Shown: positions 45,290 through 54,960 of the stretch, one piece after another
How the letters are laid out: each line of letters starts with the position of its first letter
How positions within the stretch are numbered: the first letter of the stretch is position 1
From: Tubiluchus corallicola
Lineage: Eukaryota; Priapulida; Priapulimorpha; Priapulimorphida; Tubiluchidae
Length of the DNA: 64,000 bases
Direction: 5' to 3'
NCBI GenBank assembly: GCA_030141605.1
Contig: JAQGDQ010000503.1
Location: 70,703-134,702, forward strand
The notes under the pieces: model-generated
What the model was told of the DNA's origin: nothing
Seen by the model: only the letters and a program-made list of their open reading frames with translations
Databases searched by the model: none
Made by a program: the position numbers and the translations under genes

Positions 45290-46290
45290 CTCGAACACTT
45301 GGTTATTATGCTAGAATAACTCCAAAAGCTCCTAACTAGTACATCAACGTGGAACCGATAAACGTTGATATCCAGTGAACACTAAGTGAAAATTAAGAGA
45401 AATGTAGTTAACATATACAATAAGATTATTCAGATTAATATAATGCACACAAAATCTGTATTCATTGTTCTTTTCACATTTTATGCACTCACTTCAAGGC
45501 ATTAAGATCACACTGCAAAGAAAGAGTGTTTAATGCTGGCAACTGTTGTACTGAGTCACAATCATTTTTTATTTATCTAGTTACTATCTGGCATCTCAAT
45601 ATTATTTTGGCATAGATTCTTATCTATCTTAACCTAAGTTATTTTGATTATTTGCATCTCATGATGTCTAGTGACCTTTTTATGTCTAGATTTATTTGTT
45701 CTTCATTTCTAATTAAATCTACAATTTACTGATTAAAATAAAATACACTTGGTACTTTACACAGAACTCTGCTAGTTAGTGCATTAACTATTATGTCTTG
45801 CCAATGGATGGTTTGCCAATTGTAGCCGATTTGCATAAATGTGTTGCTAAGCAACTTACTTTTTTATCCCTCTGAAGCAGACATGTACACATTGCAGAAA
45901 CCGTATACATAGCTGAACAGTCATAATCTATACAGGATAGCTCCCTCAACCTTTATTAATGACTGTGTATCTTGCATTCACCGTTGTTGCACTCAGTCAG
46001 AATGAGTCATGCTGCGAGGTTTTTGGTAAGCTATTTCGCCTAGCAAAAAATGACACTATGAAGAAAAAGTCAAAAAAGAAGAAAAAGCAACATTGGCTGA
46101 TAGGTTTCATTCTTTCTGCGATACAGTGTTAAAGGATCATTATTTTCTTGTTAGCCCCTATTTTTAGAAGAATCTTTCTAACTTGGAGTTTTTCTTACCT
46201 TGACGCCCTGGTTATTACTGAAGTCTGTTATACCAGCAAAGCTTCTTTCGTGGTAACCACGGATTATCGCGTTCATGTGGAGTTTCTGTG
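45290..46290. other. no recognisable gene
   Basis: AT-rich spacer upstream of the inverted repeat at 46291. No supported frame. Confidence 0.45.
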
Positions 46291-46504
46291 GAAATGGATC
46301 TCTGTTATAGTTGGCTTCACGAACAATCCTTTAAAAAGATAAAGCCCTTCCTCCTCAGCTTCAATGTTTGGGAGATATACTTCAGCATCAGTGGAGTTCT
46401 GGGGAAGGTTTAGTGGTGCTGATGTGCATTTATCTGGGGCGGAGGCAAGAGGGGTGGTCTCTTCCTAATTGTTCGTGAAGCCAACTATAACAGAGATCCA
46501 TTTC
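46291..46504. repeat. perfect 37-bp inverted repeat with 140-bp loop
   Basis: GAAATGGATCTCTGTTATAG and the following 17 bases (46291-46327) are exactly complementary to 46468-46504, with a weaker match continuing outward. Read outward, both arms can encode IVREANYNRDPF, suggesting two inverted copies of one coding fragment. It lies about 40 bases beyond the A-rich tail of the viral insertion. Confidence 0.9.
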
Positions 46505-46545
46505 TGCAAGAGTTCAACATAAGTGATAGAGTTATTTTAGTCTTC

Positions 46546-46587
46546 ATTTTTATTTTATTTTTTTATTTTTATTTTTTTATTTTTTTT
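46546..46587 (-). other. A-rich tail of the viral insertion
   Basis: On the minus strand 42 bases of A with occasional T begin within the stop codon of the viral frame. This looks like a decayed mRNA poly(A) tail at the 3' end of a reverse-transcribed insertion. Confidence 0.7.
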
Positions 46588-48142
46588 ATAAGTAAGACAA
46601 CATATTATCAAAGGCACCTGGTCTTTTGAGCGCCATTTGGGTCAGTGTCCTAATGATAGTTCTTCCATATCTATTGGGCCACTCCTCATTTTGTTCGCTT
46701 AAACCATGCCCCACCCATTTGGGTTGGTGACAAATACATTTTGTTTCAAACAGTCTGCATCTTGCACAAAGATTTCTACAGTATGATCTCCAATTTCTCA
46801 CATTGTAGTGGAAATTGTGCTTTTTGGACTTCACTAAGACATAAAAAACCCACATAGCCTGAAAATAGGAGTTAGTCCCTGGATAGAGTAATGATCCGAT
46901 TCCTTTTAATGCAAACGTCCCCAAGGGGTCAGTTTCATCAAACCAGATTTCTTTGAATCTAACTTCTTCAATCGGATCAATGATCCATGTGCTTGATGGT
47001 ATACATCGGAGGCTGGAGTAAGTTTCAGACAACCTAGAGTGCAATTCCAGCATAACCTCAGTATAGTTGTGAGGTTCTTTTCCTGCATAATAGAAATTAA
47101 TGATGTCATTTATTCCTTGGGCGGGTGTGATGTTTACAGTGTCTGCACAGGCTAGCCTATCACAGTAAAAGATACATTCAGTGTTTTCTAGAGAACTTGA
47201 CCATGGTTTCATTATATAGTATGTGGCATATTGGAATCCTAGTTGAGTTAGTCTAGATATTGTTTTATCTGATAGATTTTCTGCAATCAGTTTAAGTAGG
47301 ACCTTTTTAGGTTTATACTCAAAACAGAGGTCTATTGCAACATCGACAAGATCACAGTAATATGTCGGATTCATGACTTCAGCATCAAAAGTCAACACTG
47401 AGATTTCACCTCGTCTGAACTGATGTTTTAATGAATTGATTGTCTTTGGGTTAAATAGATCACCGTCAGTAAGGTTGTTCCTTAGGATCTGTTCCCAGTA
47501 TTCGACACAATGACGACAAAATGTGTTCAAAGGCTTAGAATTGAAAGTGTCCTCTAAAAGGGACATATTGGTTTCTACTAAACTATTATAAACTACATAC
47601 AATGGGTTCATGAGATGCAAAAACCCTGATAAAATTGATCCGTCTCCTTCAGCTAGGCACACAAGACCCCCTGGTTCGAAGTGAGTACTTCCTAATACTT
47701 CTAGAAATTTGTTTATACTAGTGCTGGTTATTCCAAACGGCCTAGCAATGTGGTGTAAATAGTGGCCTTTCCTTCTGGCTTTTGTGCTTGGTTCCATCCT
47801 AGGTAGTCTCACCGTACCCATGGGCGGTCTGATTCTAGATGTTGTTGCTGTTTGCCTGGTCTTGATGTTGATGTTTTTGATATCTTCAAACTTGTGGGCA
47901 ACTATGATCCTAGAAGATAGAAACTCAGATAGTGGAGGCAAGTTGATTGTTTCGTTCACTTGGGTGAGTTTAATCCTACCCCTACTAAGGTGTTTGATTG
48001 CTCTTCTCAAATCTGAATAAGTGATATCAGCAGGGATGTAGAGAATTGGTGCTAACTTATTTTCTAAGTATATCCCTACGCAAGAAGCGTACAATACACA
48101 CAACCAATACAACGAATTATTGAAATTCCGGCAATTCTTAAA
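46586..48142 (-). CDS. endogenous viral element: mononegavirus-like L protein, methyltransferase region
   Basis: An uninterrupted 519-codon frame runs from a TAG at 48143-48145 to a TAA at 46586. Numbering from the TTG at 48112, it covers the connector and 2'-O-methyltransferase region of an L polymerase of Mononegavirales/Jingchuvirales type. HIARPFG (121-127) precedes the SAM-binding EGDGS (155-159), and a K-D-K-E tetrad is assignable to K115, D243, K274 and E312, all intact; a cysteine-rich C-terminal region follows. RT-like polymerase and capping parts of L are absent. There is no ATG before codon 98, so translation would need splicing or an internal start. The stop codon runs straight into an A-rich tract (46587-46546 on this strand), as expected if an L mRNA was copied by LINE machinery. 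Old copy, host-integrated; expression unknown. Confidence 0.85.
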   Translation of the reverse strand, partial: FKNCRNFNNSLYWLCVLYASCVGIYLENKLAPILYIPADITYSDLRRAIKHLSRGRIKLTQVNETINLPPLSEFLSSRIIVAHKFEDIKNINIKTRQTATTSRIRPPMGTVRLPRMEPSTKARRKGHYLHHIARPFGITSTSINKFLEVLGSTHFEPGGLVCLAEGDGSILSGFLHLMNPLYVVYNSLVETNMSLLEDTFNSKPLNTFCRHCVEYWEQILRNNLTDGDLFNPKTINSLKHQFRRGEISVLTFDAEVMNPTYYCDLVDVAIDLCFEYKPKKVLLKLIAENLSDKTISRLTQLGFQYATYYIMKPWSSSLENTECIFYCDRLACADTVNITPAQGINDIINFYYAGKEPHNYTEVMLELHSRLSETYSSLRCIPSSTWIIDPIEEVRFKEIWFDETDPLGTFALKGIGSLLYPGTNSYFQAMWVFYVLVKSKKHNFHYNVRNWRSYCRNLCARCRLFETKCICHQPKWVGHGLSEQNEEWPNRYGRTIIRTLTQMALKRPGAFDNMLSYL

Positions 48143-49189
48143 CTAAGTCCAACTATATTAGTGTCCAATAAAAGGGCAACAAAACGTTTTATAAAAGTGA
48201 ACTGCAAACAATTGACACTAAAAAATTGTATCACCTAACATCAATCTATATAACTTACTTGCAGAGAGATACCGCTTTGCTTAAAACTTGAACGAGCTCG
48301 CCAACTCTTCCCAAAGCTGGGTGTTCCCTATAGAGGCTGCTAATGTCCTCCCAACCGAAACCTACATTTGCCTTGATGACGGCGAAAAAATGCTTGCACA
48401 GCATTCTCGAGTGTTGGAATGAAGGGCAAGAGCAAGAACAGCACTCATCACCATTACCAAATTTTACGGTATAAATAGTGGAGGCATCTTGTTCGCTGGA
48501 GACATTGAACGTCTTATGTCCAATTACTGTAACTAAGGCTACCTAAGAATATGAAACAGTAAGTACTTAACCTGAAAATACAAGGCATTATAGCAGCAAA
48601 TGGTGCCTATTGAAGATTCACTTATATGGAACTACGTTTATTGTATCGCTAACCTGTACAGAAAGCACATTACATCAACAACATCATGTATTGCAATATA
48701 TTGCCGAACACTAAGAAATGTGATGTAATACTTATAAACCGAAATCCATTATTGCTGGTAATTTCTGATTCAAGTATACCATACATGTACCTGTGACGGC
48801 TTCACTTTCTCCATTTTGTCCCACATATCCTCAAAAATTGTTCTTGGCCTGTTCTGCAGCCAGGATGGGACTTCCACAGACCAACTTCTGTACAAGTGAG
48901 AGCTCTTCACATTCATCTGCTCATAGCTAGAAAATGTATGAGATCTGAATTAAAAATACAGTTTGCAAATATATTGGACTGCTCTCCGCTGTCAATGGAG
49001 GCAGAACGGATGGCACCGCGGCCTACACCGTGCGGCATGTCTCAACTAACATGTCAATGCCAAACCAAAACCAAAATGAATAATAAAATCAAAATGACAA
49101 TTTATTACAAAAAAATATTCCAAATAGCTTACCGAACAGAGTAGAATAGAGCAAGCCTGAAGTGTGAACAGAGCTGAGGTGAGACGACC

Positions 49190-49226
49190 ACTGACCAGGA
49201 TCTACAGCAGACCTACCCTTTTTATA
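49190..49226 (-). promoter_or_regulatory. candidate core promoter: TATA box plus TCAGT initiator
   Basis: On the minus strand TATAAAAAGGG (TATA at 49226-49219) is followed by TCAGTGG with the initiator A at 49192, 34 bases from the TATA start. TCAGT is the arthropod initiator consensus. It lies in an intron of the MULE-SWIM gene and would drive the NRP and SWIM exons, and possibly the viral frame beyond. Confidence 0.45.
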
Positions 49227-49754
49227 AGCTCAGGTGTGCACGTGACTAGTGGCTCCTACTAACACAAAGTCAGAATAAGAGTCGATGTGCTAGTTAAAGC
49301 CACGTTCACACGCACACCTGAGAAGTCTGCTGTATTCCCCTGCCAGTATTACACTATCTCATCACAGCCCTGCAGTACAATATTTTAGATATTTTCTTTA
49401 CCAATAAATAACATACAACTTTAACCGTTGTAACTTCAGAGAACTACACAAACAAGAATACTTGAGAAACTAGCAAAAGCTTCTCCAAGCCGAATAACAA
49501 CCTTATTACAAAATAAACAAATTTAATATCCTGATTTGGTCACCCTGTCTCTCATAAAGGTGCTGCTAATCTGAAAATCAGGAAATTATGTTAGAAAATA
49601 ATTTTCCACTTTAATAATCTCAACTGTTTGTTTACAAATGTAACTGTAACTTTCTGTTATTGTTCAATGAAAAATAATAACAGATATGGTAGATGAACTT
49701 TTGAAAAATAGTACCGCTGGTATTTTGCTGGCAGCAAGTGTGTTATTAGAACAT

Positions 49755-49972
49755 CCAGCAGTTCACTGCCGCCTCTTGCTGAGAAATCCATATTTCAGAT
49801 CCTCGTTCATCCTCTCTACACCGTTATTCGTGTTCACAGCCAAGAGGAGTTCTTCTGGCCTAACAGAGCACTGCCGCCTCTTGCTGAGAAATCCATATTT
49901 CAGATCCTCGTTCATTCGCTCTACACCGTTATTGGTGTTCACAGCCAAGAGGAGTTCTTCTGGCCTATAAGC
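49755..49972. repeat. 105-bp tandem duplication inside a MULE exon
   Basis: Two nearly identical copies encode PEELLLAVNTNNGVERMNED and LKYGFLSKRRQ. The period of 105 keeps the frame between copies. The second copy runs into TGA because of a one-base shift relative to the following GSELLDVLITHLLP. Confidence 0.93.
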
Positions 49973-50970
49973 ATTGCTCCATTTCTGAAACGTATTATCT
50001 TAACATAGTGGACATGTTAGCTATACTGAACGGTACCGTACAAACAACTTTACGAAAAAAAAGCCTACTTGGTTAGTAAATTGTGACATTTTACATAAAC
50101 TGACACAATGCTTATCAGATGGTATTTTGTCAAGTTTTAGAGTTTGCACATTAACATGAACAATTCATTAATTGCTACCCAATTAAAAGTTTAAAGTTGT
50201 TATCCAATTATGGTTTAACCTGTAATATAAAAAATTAATAGAACGTGTAAAACTAATTTATAAATTTAGCTGATTTAAAAATATCTAATAGGTTAATAAC
50301 ACTCACGTAAATTTCAGTTATACTCACCTTGATTTCTGGCAGCCAGGTTTTACCAAACCAGTGCTGAAGTTTGGAGCTCTCTTGGTATATCTTGCAGGAC
50401 TGGAGAGCTCTCAGGGAAGCTTGCAGCTTTGCATCAGAGCTAGCTCTGGCAACTTGTCTTAAGCGGCACTTTATTTCCTCAACATGTTCTGGATTAGCTG
50501 CCACCCCATTTGATCCCTTACTGAGCCATCTTACCCAGGTTTGCTCACGGTGGAAATCACATAAAAATACTTTAATGCCTAAAATGCAAGGAACAAAGTT
50601 ACGCATAGTAAAAGAAGCTGATAATCATGACCACATTAGCATGATTACGTCTTCACCCAACAAAATAATACTCGTTTTTCAGAAATCTGTACCAATTACA
50701 TTAACCCCTCCCAAAAACATTTCACTAGTAATGACAGGTTGAGTATTCACTTTTGCACATTGGCACATTTAAGGGCATGTTCTCACAGGTAAATGTGATC
50801 TACATGTAGATATCCTATTGTTTACCTAGAAATGTTTCTTCCAGAGCTAAAGTTTCTTCTGATGCAAAATCCACCATTGCAAACTGATGCAAAGGAGTCC
50901 AGCTTTTTACAACAGCCAAAGCTTTTGCGATGGTTGTTCTTGTTGCAAATGAAACAGTTGAAAGAGCTTA

Positions 50971-51469
50971 TCGTTTTTGAACTGAAATGAATAATGGCAC
51001 TAATCAGAGTGTAACTAGCAACACCTTTATACTCGCAACTGCATTTTTCAGCAAATTCTTTATAATTATTGGACTCATCATCATTGTTCTAAATATGCTT
51101 GTTGTCACTGCTATTCTCAAATATAAAAAGTTGCAAACATCGTCGAATTGACTGGTGCTTAATTTGTCAGTGGGTGATGGATTGTTTGGCAGCATGGCAT
51201 TGATGCTTGTAGACGGTTCTTGCACATGAATGTTATTTCTGCAAATAAGTGCTTATTTATTGTTATGCAAAAGTTTTAGTTATGCAAACTAAATTAACGA
51301 ATGCATCCATAATCGAAAGTAAGTAATGAATCACTAATGCATTTTAGTTTACTGAATAGCGCTCCAAACTGAGTTTTGCGAAACTCTGTTTCTACTTGTC
51401 AGAAAAATTGTCAACTAGTTTACAGCTACAATTTCTTACAATTTTTATTCGTAGCAGCATTCTACACCA
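50971..51469. other. no clear gene
   Basis: A 73-codon minus-strand frame (51225-51004) is unrecognised. It may hold decayed 5' sequence of the MULE gene. Confidence 0.35.
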
Positions 51470-52024
51470 TTAAAATTGTTGTTGAAAGTGACGATAATGT
51501 AATTTGCCAAAGATATGCCGAGATGTCACGTGTCTCTTCGAAAAACATAATATATGGTGATCGTCATCATCACTATCATCATCTCTCTCGGTCAAGTCAG
51601 TCTCGTTGGTAGCCAGCTCCGAATCACAACTCACATACTTCTCGAACGTTGTTTCCGATAAGTTTAGTTCACAGTGGCGATGAAGTCCCAAATGTTTCTT
51701 TCTTGTACAGACATCTCTGCGAGTAAGATATTCCCTCCGCTCGGCAGGCCTTTACACACCGCATTTGCATGTACCAGATAGTCAGAGCTTTCTCCGGTGG
51801 CTCTATATCTGATGTTCGCAATTCCTTCCATTTGTTTGTGACTTGATTTTTTCGTAAGCTTCCTTCAGTTTCTCCTTAGACGCGAAAATGCTGGATACCG
51901 TCTGTTTATTTAGGCCGTATTCTTCATAAATTTTGCTTTGTTTTGCACCAGTCTTGATTTTTTCGATAATCTCGATTTTTGTGACGAGCTCAATAGCTTT
52001 CCACTTCTGCTTGATACTGCTCAT
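51470..52024 (-). pseudogene. pogo/Tigger transposase remnant with CENP-B-type DNA-binding domains
   Basis: From the ATG at 52024 the frame encodes a CENPB_N helix-turn-helix (KIEIIEKIKTGAKQSKIYEE, YGLNKQTVSSIFASKEKLKE). After a frameshift near 51830 it continues with the second, Tc5-type DNA-binding domain (LRTSDIEPPEKALTIWYMQM). The DDE catalytic core is deleted, and an acidic segment (TDLTERDDDSDDDDHH, about 51590-51545), typical of the C-terminus, follows. An internally deleted copy; its family would recognise CAGT..TATAAG-type ends such as those of the element at 17744-18160. Confidence 0.7.
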
Positions 52025-52162
52025 TGTGCCGTTTTGGTGGTGAGCAAAGGGCAGAAAAATGGCGAAACAATGTTCGTCTCGTCCATAAACAATACCAACC
52101 TCGTTCCCAGCAGGGTTGCCAGTATGGCATTTTCTTCCAGATCCAAAACCGAAATGCTGCTA

Positions 52163-52610
52163 GTAGAGTAGTAGTAAAATCTTTATTTGCCATTTTAAAA
52201 CATTGACCATCATATTAAAAGACAGACAATCAGTGTTAGTTCATATAAAAAACATACACTGTTCTGGGCAAATGCGTCTGGTGCAAGCTAAACTATAAGT
52301 GCAACTAGAAATTCAAAAATAAAATATAAACTAGTTTTGCAAGGTCTAGGAAAAAGGAAATTATGATTTGAGTAAGTATCATCGTGTTCGTATGTCGGAT
52401 ATTCAAAACGAGTCATTAAATGTTTTTTTTAATTTAGACTTGAATATTGATAAAGAGCTGCTGTGTTTTAGTGATGTCGGTAATGAATTCCTAGGTTGTA
52501 TTGCTTGCTTAGTTATGGAATTCTTTCCACATTGGTTGTTCGTTTTAACATCATTAGAATGTACATCGTTCTATTAGTTATTTAGAATGTACATCGTTCT
52601 ATTAGTTATA
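52163..52610 (-). mobile_element. LINE family A, 3' end
   Basis: The minus-strand frame NNQCGKNSITKQAIQPRNSL aligns with NNKFGNNSISKQAIHLWNLL of the copy at 24108-26280. The 3' UTR shares the CAAATGCGTC..GGTGCA and CACTGTTC words. Stops are present, and the 3' terminus lies next to the Tigger remnant. Confidence 0.75.
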
Positions 52611-52689
52611 CAGAAGTAAAATTGATTCAAAGTCCAAAATTCTGAATAGGTTACAATTCAATTACATTTACATGCATAGCAAATGTTTA

Positions 52690-52875
52690 GTAGACCTTGT
52701 GTAGTTCTGCAACAATTTTAGGAGAATTCCACTCATGAGTTATGTGCTGATAATAACAAAGCTGATTCAATGATGGTGTTTTGTGTATGTCATAGTTTGA
52801 ACACTCACAAAAATAATGGCGGGGGCTCTCAGTCGAACTGTTGCAGCTACAAGAGGGGTCATCGATGTATTCCTA
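52690..52875 (-). mobile_element. LINE C-terminal zinc-knuckle fragment
   Basis: The minus-strand frame DDPSCSCNSSTESPRHYFCE then CSNYD contains the C-x-C...H...C motif found at the end of many jockey/I-type ORF2 proteins. No RT is attached. Confidence 0.5.
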
Positions 52876-53258
52876 GAAAACTTGTGAAAAATTGGCAATG
52901 AACATATTTGTTCAAATCTGTTAAATTAAAACTATAAATAGCTGCCATACATAATTTGATGTTGAGTTTTAACAGCCTGTAAAACAGACGTTTTATACAG
53001 CAAATGTGCTGGCGGAAAGTATTATGGCAATACACACCTACATATGAACAAACGCACTCTCTCCCTATAACTTGCTAAATTTGGCTTAATTGTACACATG
53101 GATCTGCACTTATAAATTATTGTTGGTCTTCAAGACTGACAAATGTGTGTGTGCCCTAGACAAGCATACGTAACACCACCATACACCAAGTGTGCCACAC
53201 TACAGTACTCTATATTTACAAGTTTCAGATTTTCCATCACTGAATTTCCTTAAGGCAA

Positions 53259-54960
53259 CTAAGAAGTCGTATTCATCCGGAATGAAGCGCCAATTTTCGC
53301 GCCAGATGAAGAACTTCCTACTGATATAGGAAAACAATTAAACTCCTTTTTGGTATCACCAATTTCCTGGCAAGCTGACTGTACAACAGAAAGTTTCCTA
53401 AAAAATTTTATTTCCAGCATGCCAGTGATTTTCTTACATCCTGCTATGTCTTCTTCGTTAGGTGTTCTCTTCAGTGGTTTACACTCTTTGTGCATCTCAG
53501 GTATGTACAATAAGTGGCCCACTGTTTCTTTATACTCGTCGTTCATTGTTATTACGTTCACTAAATTGTGTATATCCAGTGCTGTCAGCCCTTTATTGTT
53601 TGGCTTTTCAAGGCAGACTCCATGCTAACATTGTGTAACGTCACTTCTTGTACCTGTGTGTGAATGCGCAGCTGCGTATAGTGGAATGTCACCTTCTTTA
53701 TTACAAATGTCAAGACCACTTCCGTACAGCAGAGCTGTGTTGTCAAACTTACCATTTTTATTTATAAAATAATGTAGGCTTAGCTCAGACCTCTCTATTG
53801 CAGCAATCGACTTATTGCTAGAGCCAGGAACTCCTAACAGATGTTGGAGTAAAACACGTAGTGTTTCTGTGCTTCCAACTTTAACTACAGCTATAAGAGC
53901 TGTCTGTTCATCCTTATTGCTAGAGCTGGGACTACAGCTATAAGAGCTGTCTGTTCGTCCTTTTATGCTAGAGCTGGGACTACAGCTATAAGAGCTGTCT
54001 GTTCATCCTTTTATGCTAGAGCTCTGACTACAGCTATAAGAGCTGTTTGTTCGTCCTTTTATGCTAGAGCTGGGACTACAGCTATAAGAGCTGTCTGTTC
54101 GTCCTTTTATGCTAGAGCTGGGACTACAGCTATAAGAGCTCTCTGTTCATCCTTTTATGCTAGAGCTCTGACTACAGCTATAAGAGCTCTCTGTTCACCC
54201 TTATTGCTAGAGCTGGGAACTCCTGACAAATGTTGCAGTAAAATGCATAGTGTTTCTGTGCTTCCACCTTTAATTAGCACCATGACAAAGTAATAATTCC
54301 AGCGTTTCATGATGCCCGTGTGCAGCTGCAGTCATTAGAGCTGTCACATCAAATGCATCACAACCATTACAATCAGTATTGCGGTCAAGAGCCAAGAGAC
54401 ATTCAACAGTAACATTGCCATGGGAAAAGTCTGTTTGTTATCCTTGTTGTTACATGATGTTAGAATGCAACTTCTCTGCCATAACAAGTTTATGGCTTGT
54501 TCATCTCTGTTACCAGCAGCAATCAAAGGTGCAGACCAGCCGTCTTTGGATTTGGCATTACAAATAGCACCAAAAGCCAGAAGAATCAATATGGTTGCAT
54601 AATTGCTAGCACGTGTAGCATACATAAGAGGCGTCCATGTATCTTTATTACTGACATTACAGTCAGCATTACTTCTAAGCAGCAATTTAAGTCAGCAACA
54701 CCAGCGACTTAACTCCTTCCCTACATTCGAGTCTCCCTTCTTAGCTGCCCAGATAAGAGCAGTCTGTCCAAGCCTGTCACTGACATTACAATCAGCTCCA
54801 TTAGCTAGTAAGAGCTGAACTACATTCAAATGTCCTTTATAAGCTGCTAGCATCAGAGCAGTTTGTCCATACTTGTCACAGACATTACAATCAGCTTCAC
54901 TAGCTACTAAGAACTGAACTACATTCACATGTCCTTTAAAAGTTGCTTTCATGACAGGAG
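53259..54960 (-). pseudogene. ankyrin-repeat protein, 3' part, frame-broken
   Basis: From 54952 the frame encodes canonical 33-residue ankyrin repeats ([20 protein letters not shown] then ANGADCNVSD). It shifts near 54690, continues to 54344 with WTPLMYATRASNYATILILL and GWSAPLIAAG, and after further shifts shows DEQTALIAVV, GDIPLYAAAHSHTG and KGLTALDIHN. It ends at 53259 with a non-ankyrin C-terminus containing KRTPNEEDIAGCKKI and MLEIKFFRKLSVVQ. Such proteins are scaffolds. At least two frameshifts and the stops in the 48-bp expansion argue for a pseudogene, unless intron borders that I have not resolved explain the breaks. Confidence 0.65.
53890..54215. repeat. 48-bp minisatellite inside the ankyrin gene, about 6 copies
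   Basis: GCTAGAGCTGGGACTACAGC and TATAAGAGCTGTCTGTTC repeat with small changes. On the minus strand each unit is a fragment of one ankyrin helix (DEQTALIAVV), but the units with ATGC in place of ATTGC carry a TAA. Confidence 0.93.

Larger units (their letters stand above)
48259..50970 (-). pseudogene. MULE transposase-SWIM gene, multi-exon, frameshifted
   Basis: Five exons with GT-AG borders join in phase apart from one frame break: about 50970-50826, 50578-50328, 49984-49715, 48926-48791, 48542-48259. In order they encode W-T-P..MVDFASEE and the C2H motif LCDFHREQTWVRWL of a MULE transposase domain, WFGKTWLPEIKKWSNAYRPE, VNTNNGVERMNEDLKYGF, LITHLLPAKYQRYEQMN, WLQNRPRTIFEDMWDKMEK, and a SWIM zinc finger (CSCPSFQHSRMLCKHFF) ending LCK before TAA. 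Such MULE-SWIM proteins are transposases or domesticated derivatives. Exon 3 contains an in-frame 35-codon tandem duplication and a one-base frameshift at its end, so the copy is probably inactive. The first catalytic aspartate would lie in a missing upstream exon; a TAA sits near the 5' edge of the first exon. Confidence 0.75.

Noticed and set aside
50371-50742. 123-codon plus-strand frame
   Set aside because: It is the antisense shadow of a MULE exon with clear LCDFHREQ coding on the other strand.
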